DNA of 64,000 bases from M30B80 sp965656935. Lineage in GTDB: Bacteria > Pseudomonadota > Alphaproteobacteria > Rhodobacterales > Rhodobacteraceae. A program made the position numbers and the translations under genes. Positions 43,005 through 51,760 of the stretch are shown here, one piece after another. Location of the stretch: contig CBFHMG010000005.1 in NCBI GenBank assembly GCA_965656935.1, positions 114,306 through 178,305 of the forward strand. The letters are read 5' to 3'. How positions within the stretch are numbered: position 1 is the stretch's first letter; the number at the start of each line of letters is the position of its first letter. The notes under the pieces are model-generated. The model worked only from the letters and a program-made list of their open reading frames with translations. It ran no database searches and was not told where the DNA came from.

Positions 43005-44936
43005 ATGAGCAAAGCCTCGACCCTCGCCTCTTTACTCGCCTTTATCTTGGCCGCAGCTCTCAGCGTGGCCGTGGCCGTGGCAGGCGCTTTGACGATCGAG
43101 GATAGGTCCACTGAGGCGGTCGAGTTTTCCATGCGCGAGGCGGGGCTTGATTGGGTCGAGGTCACAGCCAACGGGTTGGAGCTGACCTTGACCGGCACCG
43201 CCCCCGATGAGGCCGCGCGGTTCCGCGCGCTGAGCCGTGCAGGCGCCGTCGTGGATGCAGACCGTTTGATTGACCTGTTGGAAGTCGTTGACCCCGCAGG
43301 TATCGAAGCCCCTGATTTCGTGCTCGAGATGCTGCGCAATGGCGATGGTATCTCACTGATCGGCCTGATCCCCGCTGATCTCGATGGCAATACAGTGGCC
43401 GATAGCATCTCTGACATCACCCAAGGCGTAGAGGTGGTGAATATGGTTGAAACCGTGGCCTACCCTGTCCCCGATGGATGGACGGCCTCTTTGGGGTTCG
43501 GTCTGGCGGCTTTGCGTCAATTGCCACGCGCCAAAATCTCGGTATTCGAGGGAAGTGTTCTGGTTGAAGCCGTCTCGGACAGCCCTGAACAACGCGCCTT
43601 GTTCTTGCGCCGCCTAGAGGCCGCGCAACCTGACGGGATAGACGTGACCCTCGATATCTCAGCGCCGCGCCCCGTCATCACCCCCTTCACGCTGCGCTTT
43701 GTGCGCGACGCCGAAAGCGGGTATTTCGAAGCCTGTTCCGCTGATACAGGAATGGCCCGTTTGCGCATTTTACAAGCGGCCGAGGCGGCAGGAATGACTG
43801 AGGGCGGAGATTGTGAGATCGGGATTGGCGTGCCCTCCCCGCAATGGGCCGATGCCGTTGAAACGGGGCTGGCCGCCCTGACAGAACTTGGCCAAGGCAG
43901 CATTACCTTCTCGGATGCCGATGTGACCCTGATCGCGGCAGAAGGCACGGCGCAATCCGTCTATGACCGTGTCACGGGCGAGTTGGATGCTGATCTTCCC
44001 GCTGTCTTCTCGCTGCATTCCGTCTTGCCTGAAACCCCAGAAGGCGGTGAGGCAGAAGGCCCCCCGAATTTCACCGCAACGCGCAGCCCCGAGGGGCTTG
44101 TGCAATTGCGGGGCCGCCTGCCCAATGACCGTTTTGAAGAGGCGGTCCTCGCCTATGCCAATGCGCTGTTTGGCAGCGACAATACCTATCTTGCCACCCG
44201 TGTGGATGAAGCCCTTCCCGAAGGATGGCCCCTGCGCGTTCTGGCAGGGCTTGAAGGGTTGTCGCACCTCAACAACGGCAGCCTGACGGTTGAGCCGAGC
44301 ACCGTTGTTTTGCGCGGCGCATCGGGCTCACAAACCGCCGTGCGGGATTTGACGCGGCTTTTGTCGGATAAATTGGGCGAGGCCGAAGATTTCCAGATCG
44401 ATGTGCGCTATGACGAATTGCTCGACCCTGAAGTGAACATCCCCGAACCCGAGGAATGTGTCGCGCGCATCTCGGGCATTCTGGAGGACCAGAAAATCAC
44501 CTTTGACCCCGGTTCGATCGAGATCAATGAAGCGGCGGGCCGCGTGCTCGACAGGATCGCGGAAGTCCTGCCCGAATGCGGCCATGTCCGCATGGAAATC
44601 GGGGGCCATACCGACAGTCAGGGCCGCGAGGAAATGAACCTCTCGCTCAGCCAAGCGCGGGCCGATGCGGTCTTGAACGGGCTATTGGCGCGTCAGGTTC
44701 TGATCTCGAACCTCTCGGCACAGGGTTATGGCGAGACCCAGCCAATTGCCGAAAACGACAGTGAGGAAGGCCGCGAAACAAACCGTCGCATCGAATTCAG
44801 GTTGCTTGCAAGCGGTGCGCCGTCTACCGAAGAAGACAACACGACAGCGGATGCAGATAGCGGAGCCGAGGCCGACGCGAGCGAAGACGCAACGGCTGAT
44901 GATACTCCCGCAGAGGACGACAATGAACAGAACTGA
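43005..44936 (+). CDS. OmpA family protein with N-terminal BON-like repeats
   Basis: 643 residues. An N-terminal membrane helix or uncleaved signal (TLASLLAFILAAALSVAVAVAGA) precedes tandem BON-like segments (for example WVEVTANGLELTLTGTAPDEAARF, LVQLRGRLPNDRFEEAV). The C-terminal OmpA domain has FDPGSIEINEAAGRVLDRIA, the peptidoglycan-binding GGHTDSQG and NRRIEFRL, all needed for diaminopimelate binding. The last about 35 residues are acidic and low-complexity. It probably sits in the periplasm, linking inner membrane to cell wall. It overlaps a small coiled-coil gene by 14 bases. Confidence 0.87.
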   Translation: MSKASTLASLLAFILAAALSVAVAVAGALTIEDRSTEAVEFSMREAGLDWVEVTANGLELTLTGTAPDEAARFRALSRAGAVVDADRLIDLLEVVDPAGIEAPDFVLEMLRNGDGISLIGLIPADLDGNTVADSISDITQGVEVVNMVETVAYPVPDGWTASLGFGLAALRQLPRAKISVFEGSVLVEAVSDSPEQRALFLRRLEAAQPDGIDVTLDISAPRPVITPFTLRFVRDAESGYFEACSADTGMARLRILQAAEAAGMTEGGDCEIGIGVPSPQWADAVETGLAALTELGQGSITFSDADVTLIAAEGTAQSVYDRVTGELDADLPAVFSLHSVLPETPEGGEAEGPPNFTATRSPEGLVQLRGRLPNDRFEEAVLAYANALFGSDNTYLATRVDEALPEGWPLRVLAGLEGLSHLNNGSLTVEPSTVVLRGASGSQTAVRDLTRLLSDKLGEAEDFQIDVRYDELLDPEVNIPEPEECVARISGILEDQKITFDPGSIEINEAAGRVLDRIAEVLPECGHVRMEIGGHTDSQGREEMNLSLSQARADAVLNGLLARQVLISNLSAQGYGETQPIAENDSEEGRETNRRIEFRLLASGAPSTEEDNTTADADSGAEADASEDATADDTPAEDDNEQN

Positions 44937-45246
44937 GTTTATCATCGCAATTGCCATCATCTTGTTTGTGGCCTTTGTGTTTGGATGGTTTGCGAATTGG
45001 ATCGTGCATCGGCTGAGCCGTGTCTCCAGCGCGGATATTGGCGAGATGGACCAGATGGCCAAGGCGCTGCACGAATCCGAGGATCTGCGCGATCAGGCGA
45101 TCACCTATATCGAGCAACGCGAAGCAGAGCTGACAAATCAACTCGCTCAGACCGAGGCGGAGTTGCGCGCGGCCATGGAAGGCCTGCGCGAAGCGCGCCA
45201 TGAGGCAGAAGAATTGCGCGGCTATATCGAACGGATGAACGGCTAA
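44923..45246 (+). CDS. Single-pass coiled-coil membrane protein
   Basis: 107 residues. One N-terminal helix (TEFIIAIAIILFVAFVFGWFANWIVHRL) is followed by a heptad-rich, charged region to the end (Glu/Ala/Arg), predicted as a coiled coil. Family unknown. Start at 44923 lies inside the OmpA gene, with GAGGA six bases upstream, so it is coupled to it. The pair may form an envelope complex. It ends 22 bases from the convergent moaE. Confidence 0.8.
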   Translation: MNRTEFIIAIAIILFVAFVFGWFANWIVHRLSRVSSADIGEMDQMAKALHESEDLRDQAITYIEQREAELTNQLAQTEAELRAAMEGLREARHEAEELRGYIERMNG

Positions 45247-45268
45247 AGCCGAGAGCAGGCTGTGCCTC

Positions 45269-45712
45269 TTACCAGCGCTTGAGGGCGGTTTCATCCTCGG
45301 CTTTGGCTTCGACCCAATCAGCGCTTTGAGCTGTGATTTCTTTTTTCCAGAAGGGCGCGCGGCTTTTCAGGAAATCCATCAGGAATTCAGCAGCGGAGAA
45401 TGCATCCGCGCGGTGCCGTGCGGCTGTACACACCATCATAATCGGATCGCCCGCGCGCAATTCGCCAAAGCGGTGCAAGATAAAGACATCGGCCAAGGAC
45501 CAACGCTGCGTGGCCTCCTGCGCGATTTTACCAAGCGCTTTTTCCGTCATTCCGGGATAATGCTCGATCAGCATCGCCTCAAGATCACCTTGGGCCAGAT
45601 CGCGGACAATCCCCGAAAAGCTCACAACCGCCCCCGCCCCGTCACAACGCGCGGCAAAGCGGTTCAGCTCGCCCCCCATATCAAAAAGCTCTGACTGGAC
45701 GCGAATTTCCAT
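45269..45712 (-). CDS. moaE: Molybdopterin synthase catalytic subunit MoaE
   Basis: 147 residues. With MoaD thiocarboxylate it converts precursor Z to molybdopterin. The active-site pieces are present: SFSGIVRD (32-39), HRFGELRAGDP (80-90), AARHRADAF (98-105) and the FWKKE lysines (K123, K124). It follows moaD with no gap (stop 45713, start 45712), so the two subunits are translated together. Confidence 0.96.
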   Translation of the reverse strand: MEIRVQSELFDMGGELNRFAARCDGAGAVVSFSGIVRDLAQGDLEAMLIEHYPGMTEKALGKIAQEATQRWSLADVFILHRFGELRAGDPIMMVCTAARHRADAFSAAEFLMDFLKSRAPFWKKEITAQSADWVEAKAEDETALKRW

Positions 45713-45961
45713 TTAACCGCCTGTCATCGGGGGAAAGAAGGCGACCTCACGAGCATCGCCCAAAGGCGCATCAAACTCGACCAGTTCCTGATCTACCGCC
45801 GCGCGGATGGAGGTCAGATCAGAAAAGGCAAAAGCATGCGCTTCTGAGAGGGTTTTGATCTCTTCGATCAATTCCGCCACTGTCGCGGCCTTACTCTCGA
45901 TCTGCTCATGGCCCGTTCCGATACGTTCGCGCAGCCATGCGAAATAGCGAAGCTCGACCAT
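45713..45961 (-). CDS. moaD: Molybdopterin synthase sulfur carrier subunit MoaD
   Basis: 82 residues, ubiquitin-like fold. Begins MVELRYFAWLRERIGTG and ends ...FFPPMTGG; the C-terminal Gly-Gly is where MoeB adenylylates and the thiocarboxylate forms. The ATG shares one base with the pgsA stop (TGATG), so it is translationally coupled to pgsA upstream and moaE downstream. Confidence 0.95.
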   Translation of the reverse strand: MVELRYFAWLRERIGTGHEQIESKAATVAELIEEIKTLSEAHAFAFSDLTSIRAAVDQELVEFDAPLGDAREVAFFPPMTGG

Positions 45962-46626
45962 CAGGCATCCTCTCGCAAGAAGGGCAGGGCTTTTACAAAG
46001 TAATCCCAGCCCGTGATGAAGGTCAGAAGGCCCGCAATCCAAAGGAAGATCAGCCCGCTATAAGAGGAGGCCAGCAACAGGTTATAGACCATGATCAGGC
46101 CAAGCTCATCGGGGATAGCTCCGCTTAGAACACCATCGACGATCTCGGGCGACATTCCATAGGTCCACATGCCCAAATAATGTTCGGCAATGCCCCAGCA
46201 AAACAGAAGCGAGATGGCGATCATCTGGACGGTGGTTTTCCATTTCGCCAGTTTCGTAACCTTCAGCGTGCCTGCCGCTGCCCCCAAAAACTCCCGCAGG
46301 CCCGAGACGAAAACCTCACGAAACAGGATCAGCGTCACAGGCAGAAGGATCAAGAGAGACAGCCCGAACAGGCCCAACAAAACAGCAAAGGCAATAATGA
46401 CCATCGCCTTATCCGCGATCGGGTCGAGCATCGCCCCGAATTTTGTGACTTGCCCCCATTTGCGCGCAAGATAGCCATCGATGTAATCCGTCAGGGCGGC
46501 CGCGATAAACAGGATCAGCGCTGCCCAATCCGCCATCGGCCTTGGCAAAATCAAAAACACCACACCCAATGCGGGGGCCGCAAGAAGGCGCAGGACGGTC
46601 AGGATATTTGGCAAGTTCCATGTCAT
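45961..46626 (-). CDS. pgsA: CDP-diacylglycerol--glycerol-3-phosphate 3-phosphatidyltransferase
   Basis: 221 residues, inner membrane. Makes phosphatidylglycerol phosphate, the committed step to PG. The N-terminus WNLPNILTVLRLLAAPALG and the complete catalytic motif DYIDGYLARKW...GAMLDPIADK (eight residues between AR and G) are classic PgsA. In the minus-strand string uvrC - pgsA - moaD - moaE, gaps are 18 bases or overlaps, an order typical of Rhodobacteraceae. Confidence 0.95.
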   Translation of the reverse strand: MTWNLPNILTVLRLLAAPALGVVFLILPRPMADWAALILFIAAALTDYIDGYLARKWGQVTKFGAMLDPIADKAMVIIAFAVLLGLFGLSLLILLPVTLILFREVFVSGLREFLGAAAGTLKVTKLAKWKTTVQMIAISLLFCWGIAEHYLGMWTYGMSPEIVDGVLSGAIPDELGLIMVYNLLLASSYSGLIFLWIAGLLTFITGWDYFVKALPFLREDA

Positions 46627-46644
46627 GCAAAAAGGCTTAACGCG

Positions 46645-48513
46645 TTAGCCGCGCTCATGGAAGAAGGCATAGATGGTTTCGGCCATCGCATCTGAAATTC
46701 CGTCAACAGCCTTGAGGTCAGACAGCCCCGCACGCCCCACCGCCTTGGCACTGCCAAAATGCGAAAGAAGCGCGCGTTTGCGGGATGCGCCCACGCCTGG
46801 TACATCATCAAGCGGAGTGGCCGAAACCGCCTTGGCGCGTTTTTGCCGATGCGCCCCGATGGCAAAGCGATGCGCCTCATCGCGGAGCCGCTGGACGAAA
46901 TACAGCACCGGATCATTATGGCGCAGGGCAAAGGGGCGCTCACCCGGCCTGTGGAATTCTTCCTTGCCCGCATCACGATCAATGCCCTTGGCCACACCGA
47001 TAAACGGCACGTCATCAACGCCAAGCTCGGCCATAATCTCGGAAACCGCGCTGATCTGGCCTGCACCACCATCGATCAAAAGAAGATCAGGCCAGGCCTC
47101 GGATTGACGCTCGGGGTCTTCCTTCAACAGACGTTGGAAGCGCCGCGTCAGAACTTCCTTCATCATGCCAAAATCATCGCCTGGTGTCAGATCGGTGCCC
47201 TTGATATTGAACTTGCGATACTGGCTTTTCAAAAAGCCCTCAGTCCCCGCAACGATCATGCCGCCAACAGCATTGGTGCCCTGAATATGCGAGTTGTCAT
47301 AAACCTCGATCCGCTTGGGCGGGCCATCAAGCTCGAAAGCCTCGGCCAGACCGCCCAAAAGACGGGCTTGCGAGGCGCTCTCGGCCATTTTGCGGGCAAG
47401 GCTTTCGCGTGCATTGCGCAAGGCCCCCTCGACAAGCTCGGCCTTCTCACCGCGTTGGGGCACCAAAATCTCGACCTTCCCGCCGCGCTTCTCGGCAAGG
47501 GCCACGGTCATCAGGTCTTCGTTCTCGATCCCGTTGGACAGGATCAATTGCCGTGGAGGTTCTTTATTGTCGTAGAACTGTCCAATGAAAGCCTCCAAAA
47601 CCTCATCCGCACTCTCCGAGCCACCGAGACGCGGGTAATAATCGCGATTGCCCCAATTCTGATTGGCGCGAATGAAGAAGACCTGCACACAGGCCTGCCC
47701 GCCTTCCATATGCAGGGCGATGATATCGGCCTCACGCACGGTGCGCGGGTTGATGCCTTGGGTGGATTGCACATTGGTCAGCGCGCGAATGCGGTCGCGC
47801 ATGGCGGCTGCGCGCTCAAACTCCATCGCCTCCGAGGCTTTCGTCATTTCCGCCGCAAGCGTTTCCTGAATTTCGGTCGTATCCCCTTTGAGGAAGCGCG
47901 TCGCATCCTTGACCGTCTCACGGTAATCCTCGGGCGAGATATAGCCGACGCAAGGGGCCGAGCAGCGCTTGATCTGATAGAGCAGGCAGGGCCGCGTGCG
48001 GCTTTCAAACATCGCGTCCGAGCAGTTGCGCAGTAAGAACACCTTTTGCAATTGGTTCAGCGTGCGGTTTACCGCGCCGGCACTGGCGAAGGGGCCGAAA
48101 TAGCTGCCTTTTTCCTTCTTTGCGCCGCGATGCTTCTTGAGCTGGGGAAAGGCATGTTCATCCGAGACAAGAATATTCGGAAAGGATTTGTCATCGCGCA
48201 GCAACACGTTATAGCGCGGCTTGAGTTGCTTGATGAGGTTTTGCTCCAACAGCAGCGCCTCGGTCTCGGTCCGCGTTGTCAGAAACATCATCGAGGTGGT
48301 CTCGGATATCATCCGCGCGATCCGCGGTGAATGACCCGTTGGTTTGGCATAATTGGAAACGCGCTTTTTCAGATTGCGCGCCTTGCCCACATATAGAACG
48401 CGCGACTGCTCATCGAGCATTCGGTACACGCCTGGTGAGTTGTCCAAAACCTTGAGGTAGGATTGGATCACCTTATGCCCTTTTGGGGCTATTTCTGCGG
48501 CCTCTTCTACCAT
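46645..48513 (-). CDS. uvrC: Excinuclease ABC subunit UvrC
   Basis: 622 residues from ATG 48513 (MVEEAAEIAPKGHKVIQ). Performs both incisions in nucleotide excision repair. N-terminal GIY-YIG nuclease: NSPGVYRMLDEQSRVLYVGKARNLKKRV. Then the Cys-containing linker (CLLYQIKRCSAPCVGYI), UvrB-binding UVR motif region (AAEMTKASEAMEFERAAAMRDR), RNase H-like domain (IEVYDNSHIQGTNAVGGM) and C-terminal HhH (LDDVPGVGASRKRALLSHFG). No alphaproteobacterial LexA box (GTTC/GAAC-N7-repeat) was seen in the upstream 300 bases. Confidence 0.97.
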   Translation of the reverse strand: MVEEAAEIAPKGHKVIQSYLKVLDNSPGVYRMLDEQSRVLYVGKARNLKKRVSNYAKPTGHSPRIARMISETTSMMFLTTRTETEALLLEQNLIKQLKPRYNVLLRDDKSFPNILVSDEHAFPQLKKHRGAKKEKGSYFGPFASAGAVNRTLNQLQKVFLLRNCSDAMFESRTRPCLLYQIKRCSAPCVGYISPEDYRETVKDATRFLKGDTTEIQETLAAEMTKASEAMEFERAAAMRDRIRALTNVQSTQGINPRTVREADIIALHMEGGQACVQVFFIRANQNWGNRDYYPRLGGSESADEVLEAFIGQFYDNKEPPRQLILSNGIENEDLMTVALAEKRGGKVEILVPQRGEKAELVEGALRNARESLARKMAESASQARLLGGLAEAFELDGPPKRIEVYDNSHIQGTNAVGGMIVAGTEGFLKSQYRKFNIKGTDLTPGDDFGMMKEVLTRRFQRLLKEDPERQSEAWPDLLLIDGGAGQISAVSEIMAELGVDDVPFIGVAKGIDRDAGKEEFHRPGERPFALRHNDPVLYFVQRLRDEAHRFAIGAHRQKRAKAVSATPLDDVPGVGASRKRALLSHFGSAKAVGRAGLSDLKAVDGISDAMAETIYAFFHERG

Positions 48514-48814
48514 GATTTCCGTACTCGGATGATTCCTTATCTGGCTGCAATGTCGAACCGGCTTTATCAAGAGAAAAACAGTCCACGGTTTCTGTGGATA
48601 ACCTTCCGGATAACTCTTGGCTAACGAGAATTTTCCTTTGTTTTTGGCTAACTTCTGTGAATTGCCTAATTTTTAGGCATCATTTTAACCCACTGTTTTC
48701 AAAAGAAATTTCTTCATGTTCTTTTGATATGCATCGCCGAGTCTTTTACTTGTTACCAAACCGTTACGATAGCATCCACGGTGGACAATTGCGATTTTGG
48801 GGTCTGAAACTGCT
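48514..48814. other. 301-base A+T-rich gap upstream of uvrC
   Basis: No coding frame supported. Base composition is visibly more A+T-rich than the flanks. Contains a perfect DnaA-box match TGTGGATAA (48593-48601, complement TTATCCACA), a TGCCTAA/TTAGGCA hairpin (48663-48679), and TCCACGG twice (48582-48588 and 48775-48781). Presumably holds the uvrC promoter and the 3' end of the SDR transcript. Confidence 0.5.
48593..48601 (-). promoter_or_regulatory. DnaA-box match upstream of uvrC
   Basis: TGTGGATAA, the reverse complement of the consensus TTATCCACA, all nine bases matching. A single box cannot make an origin; it could be a DnaA-regulated site for uvrC, or chance. Confidence 0.35.
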
Positions 48815-49594
48815 CTATTCCACGTCCAGCACGTCGGGTGTTTCCCATGCCAGATGCTGCCCACCATCCACTGCAATCATCTGCCCTGTTACGGATTTTG
48901 CATTGAGCAAATAGAGCAAGGCCGCGCAGATATCATCTGGGTCCGCACCGCGCGCCAGAATGGTGGCGGCGCGCTGCTTGGCAAAATCAGCCTCGGATTG
49001 CCGCCCGCCCCGCAAAGTAGGGCCAGGCCCTATGGCATTTACCCGCACATTTGCCCCCAAAGCCTGTGCCGCTGTCTGGGTAAAAGTCCAAAGGGCGGCT
49101 TTGGCCAAGGTATAGCTCATAAACTCAGGGGTGAGTTTGCGCACACGTTGATCAATAAGGTTAACAACAAGCGCCTGCGCCACAGGTTCGCCTTGTGCAT
49201 CCTTCACAGGGGCGGGCGCTTGGGCTGCAAAGGCTTGGGTCAGCACGACAGGGGCGCGCAGGTTTGAGTCCATATGTCTGTCCCAACTCTCGCGGGTCAG
49301 TTCTCCCATCACGTCATGCTCGAAAATCGAGGCGCTGTTCACAAGCACCGACAAAGGTTGCCCCAGCGCATCCGCGGCACGCCCCACAAGCGCTTCCATC
49401 TCATCCTCAATCAGGAGGTCTGCACGCAGGCCAACAGCCTTTTGGCCCGCTGCATGGATCATGCGCACCGTTTCCTGCGCGCCGGCCTCGGAACTCGCAA
49501 AATGCACGGCCACGTCAAAACCTTGTTCACTCAAGGCTACAGCCATTGCACGGCCAAGGCGGCCTCCGGCCCCCGTTACGAGCGCTGCGGGCAT
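48815..49594 (-). CDS. SDR family pteridine reductase-like (FolM-like)
   Basis: 259 residues. Classical SDR fold with TGAGGRLG; the Arg in TGxxxRxG is characteristic of pteridine and dihydromonapterin reductases. VNSASIFEHD, NLIDQRVRKLTPEFMSYTLAKAALW and GPTLR blocks also match FolM. YxxxK is intact (SYTLAK). Expected reaction: NADPH-dependent reduction of dihydrofolate or dihydromonapterin. Its stop lies 301 bases before uvrC. Confidence 0.85.
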   Translation of the reverse strand: MPAALVTGAGGRLGRAMAVALSEQGFDVAVHFASSEAGAQETVRMIHAAGQKAVGLRADLLIEDEMEALVGRAADALGQPLSVLVNSASIFEHDVMGELTRESWDRHMDSNLRAPVVLTQAFAAQAPAPVKDAQGEPVAQALVVNLIDQRVRKLTPEFMSYTLAKAALWTFTQTAAQALGANVRVNAIGPGPTLRGGRQSEADFAKQRAATILARGADPDDICAALLYLLNAKSVTGQMIAVDGGQHLAWETPDVLDVE

Positions 49595-49612
49595 AGCAAT
49601 CTCCCCTTCGGG

Positions 49613-50560
49613 TTACACCAATAGGGCGACAATGTAGGTCACATAAAGCGCCGACAAGGCCAAGCCGACAAGGCGGCCCATATTCCATGACAGGAACACG
49701 AAGGGCGCAATCACCAGCGACGCCGCCAGCATGACCCAAAGATCGAATTTCAGGAATTCGGGATCAACAGGGATCGGCCCGACAAGACCTGCCACACCGA
49801 TGATACCCAGAAGGTTGAACATGTTGGAGCCGATGACATTGCCAAGCGCCACCTCAGCCTGACGCCGCAGGGCTGCCATAACCGTGGTGGCCAATTCGGG
49901 CAGCGAGGTGCCAACAGCCACCAAGGTCAGACCGATGATCGAGTCGCTTACGCCGAAATCTGCGGCAATCTCTGTGGCGCTTTGCACCAGCAATTCCGCA
50001 CCAAGAGGCAGGCCCACAAGACCCAGCACAAGGAAGAGGATGATCTTCCACCAAGGCATATCCAGATCGGCCTCTTCCAGATCATCAACCGCATCTGCGG
50101 AATTGGCCATATGGCTGCGCGCTTCCATGCCCTGCTGAACAAGGATGACGATCAGAACGGTCAACAGGATCAGCGCTTGCCACCACGTAAATGACCCAAG
50201 GAACGCAAGGCCGATAAACAGGGCCGATGCCCCGATCATCAGAACATAGCTTTTCTTCACATCGCAGCCTGAGGTGTGAAGCCCCGATATCAGCGCGGGA
50301 ATACCCAGCACCAAAAGGATATTGGCGGTATTGGACCCCACCACATTGCCCAAAGCCAGACCAGGCACGCCCTCATAAATGGCGGAAATGGCGATCAGAA
50401 GTTCGGGCGCAGAAGTTCCAAAAGCCACCACCGTGAGGCTGACAATCAATGCCGGTATCCCAAGCCTCAAGCTAAGATTGACGGCGCCCCGCACCAATAC
50501 ATCACCCGCAAGCAGCAGAATGATGAGCCCAAGGCCCGCCATCAGGAACTCAAAGCCCAT
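49613..50560 (-). CDS. Calcium/sodium antiporter (CaCA family, YrbG-like)
   Basis: 315 residues, about ten helices, two inverted halves. The alpha-repeat motifs are visible: alpha-1 VVAFGTSAPELLIAISAIYEG...LALGNVVGSNTANILLVLG and alpha-2 LVAVGTSLPELATTVMAAL...VALGNVIGSNMFNLLGIIG, each with the ion-binding PE residues. A central acidic loop (AVDDLEEADLDM) is typical. Expels Ca2+ using the Na+ gradient, or a related exchange. A small zinc-ribbon gene ends three bases upstream of its own start. Confidence 0.93.
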   Translation of the reverse strand: MGFEFLMAGLGLIILLLAGDVLVRGAVNLSLRLGIPALIVSLTVVAFGTSAPELLIAISAIYEGVPGLALGNVVGSNTANILLVLGIPALISGLHTSGCDVKKSYVLMIGASALFIGLAFLGSFTWWQALILLTVLIVILVQQGMEARSHMANSADAVDDLEEADLDMPWWKIILFLVLGLVGLPLGAELLVQSATEIAADFGVSDSIIGLTLVAVGTSLPELATTVMAALRRQAEVALGNVIGSNMFNLLGIIGVAGLVGPIPVDPEFLKFDLWVMLAASLVIAPFVFLSWNMGRLVGLALSALYVTYIVALLV

Positions 50561-50563
50561 ATG

Positions 50564-50761
50564 CTACGATTGCCCCCCTGAGCAGTTGCGGCAAGAACCG
50601 CCCGTGACGTCGTATTTACCGCAGGTCTTGCAGCGGGTGGGTTTGGGCAGATCAGCGCGCTTCGTTCTGCGGGGCAAACGCGCACCACCTGGCCAACGCA
50701 AACGCCCGAATAGCGCAAGGATCAGCATGCCGATCAGGAAGAAGGTGATGACTTTGACCAT
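50564..50761 (-). CDS. Small zinc-ribbon membrane protein
   Basis: 65 residues: one N-terminal helix (VKVITFFLIGMLILALFG), a basic, Arg-rich linker (RLRWPGGARLPRRTKRADLPKP), and a C-terminal CKTCGKYDVTGGSCRNC, two CxxC knuckles forming a rubredoxin-type zinc site. It is sandwiched between the S49 peptidase and the antiporter with gaps of three bases each, so it is cotranscribed. No function known; the C-x2-C pairs and position suggest a regulatory or assembly factor. Confidence 0.78.
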   Translation of the reverse strand: MVKVITFFLIGMLILALFGRLRWPGGARLPRRTKRADLPKPTRCKTCGKYDVTGGSCRNCSGGQS

Positions 50762-50764
50762 GAT

Positions 50765-51565
50765 CTAGAGCCCGTATCGCGACCAAACGGCCCGATCCTC
50801 GAGCATGCCAATAAAGCCACCTGTCATCTGCGCGCCAAAGCGCTGCAAAAACCCGCGTTTCTGCCCATAGGCTGCGAAACGGGTTTTATCGCCGTAAATC
50901 TCTTTCATCTTAGCGTGAAGATGTGCTGTGCCATCGGCCAAGCCAAGCTCGACCCCTTTTGCACCAACCCAGAATTCACCGCTAAACAGATCATCATTTT
51001 CGGCCAGACGGTCGCCGCGCCGCGTCTTTACCCAATCAATGAACCCTTCATGGATTTGCGATTGGATGGATTTGAGCCGCTCGACATCTTCCTTCCGCTC
51101 GGGGCGGAACGGGTCGAGCATGGATTTATCCTTGCCGGCCGTATGCACGCGCCGCTCAATGCCATAGCGCGAGATGAAGTCATCCAATCCGAAACTGGCC
51201 GAGATCACGCCGATCGAGCCGACAATCGAATTCGGGTCCAACCAGATATGATCCGCAGCGCAGGCCAGCCAATATCCGCCCGAAGCCGCTACATCCTCGA
51301 CAAAGGCGTGGACGGGCACCTCTTTTTCTTCCGACAATCTGCGGATACGCGCGGCAATCAGCGATGATTGCGCAGGCGAGCCGCCGGGAGAGTTGATAAT
51401 CAAGGCGACCGCTGTGGGTTTGCCCTTGCGAAAGGCCTTTTCAATCATCCCCGCCAGACCAGCATCATTCAAAGAGGGCCCACGCCCACCCGAAGAGATC
51501 ACGCCAGACAAGCGGATCACGGCAACAAGCGGTTCAGATTTCATAAATGGGATAAAGCGCTTCAT
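50765..51565 (-). CDS. S49 family peptidase (SppA/SohB-like)
   Basis: 266 residues. Serine-lysine protease of the ClpP/crotonase fold that cleaves signal peptides or membrane proteins. Seen here: IINSPGGSPAQSSLIAARI, nucleophile region FVEDVAASGGYWLACAADHI, NSIVGSIGVISASFGLD and the general-base region AGKDKSMLDPFRPE. There is no strong N-terminal membrane helix; the N-terminus is only weakly hydrophobic, as in short SppA forms. First gene of the minus-strand set leading to the zinc-ribbon protein and antiporter. Confidence 0.9.
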   Translation of the reverse strand: MKRFIPFMKSEPLVAVIRLSGVISSGGRGPSLNDAGLAGMIEKAFRKGKPTAVALIINSPGGSPAQSSLIAARIRRLSEEKEVPVHAFVEDVAASGGYWLACAADHIWLDPNSIVGSIGVISASFGLDDFISRYGIERRVHTAGKDKSMLDPFRPERKEDVERLKSIQSQIHEGFIDWVKTRRGDRLAENDDLFSGEFWVGAKGVELGLADGTAHLHAKMKEIYGDKTRFAAYGQKRGFLQRFGAQMTGGFIGMLEDRAVWSRYGL

Positions 51566-51760
51566 CCCGTGGATGTAGCCTTCGCGCTGCCCTCAAACAA
51601 GGACCATGGGTGGGAAACTCTGTTCGTTGTGACCTTGAGGCGCGATTATCAGGTCCAGCCCATAGGTTTGAACGGGGTGCACGCCGTGACATTGCCCTTG
51701 CAATGGTCGCCCGCGCATTGCGATATGTCTTGTGTGAAACACAACAGACCCTTCTCCAAG

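Noticed and set aside
46759..48036. Long plus-strand open frame opposite uvrC
   Set aside because: UvrC domains are complete on the minus strand.
51566..51760. ModE operator before modA
   Set aside because: No palindrome of the CGTTATAT-type is present.
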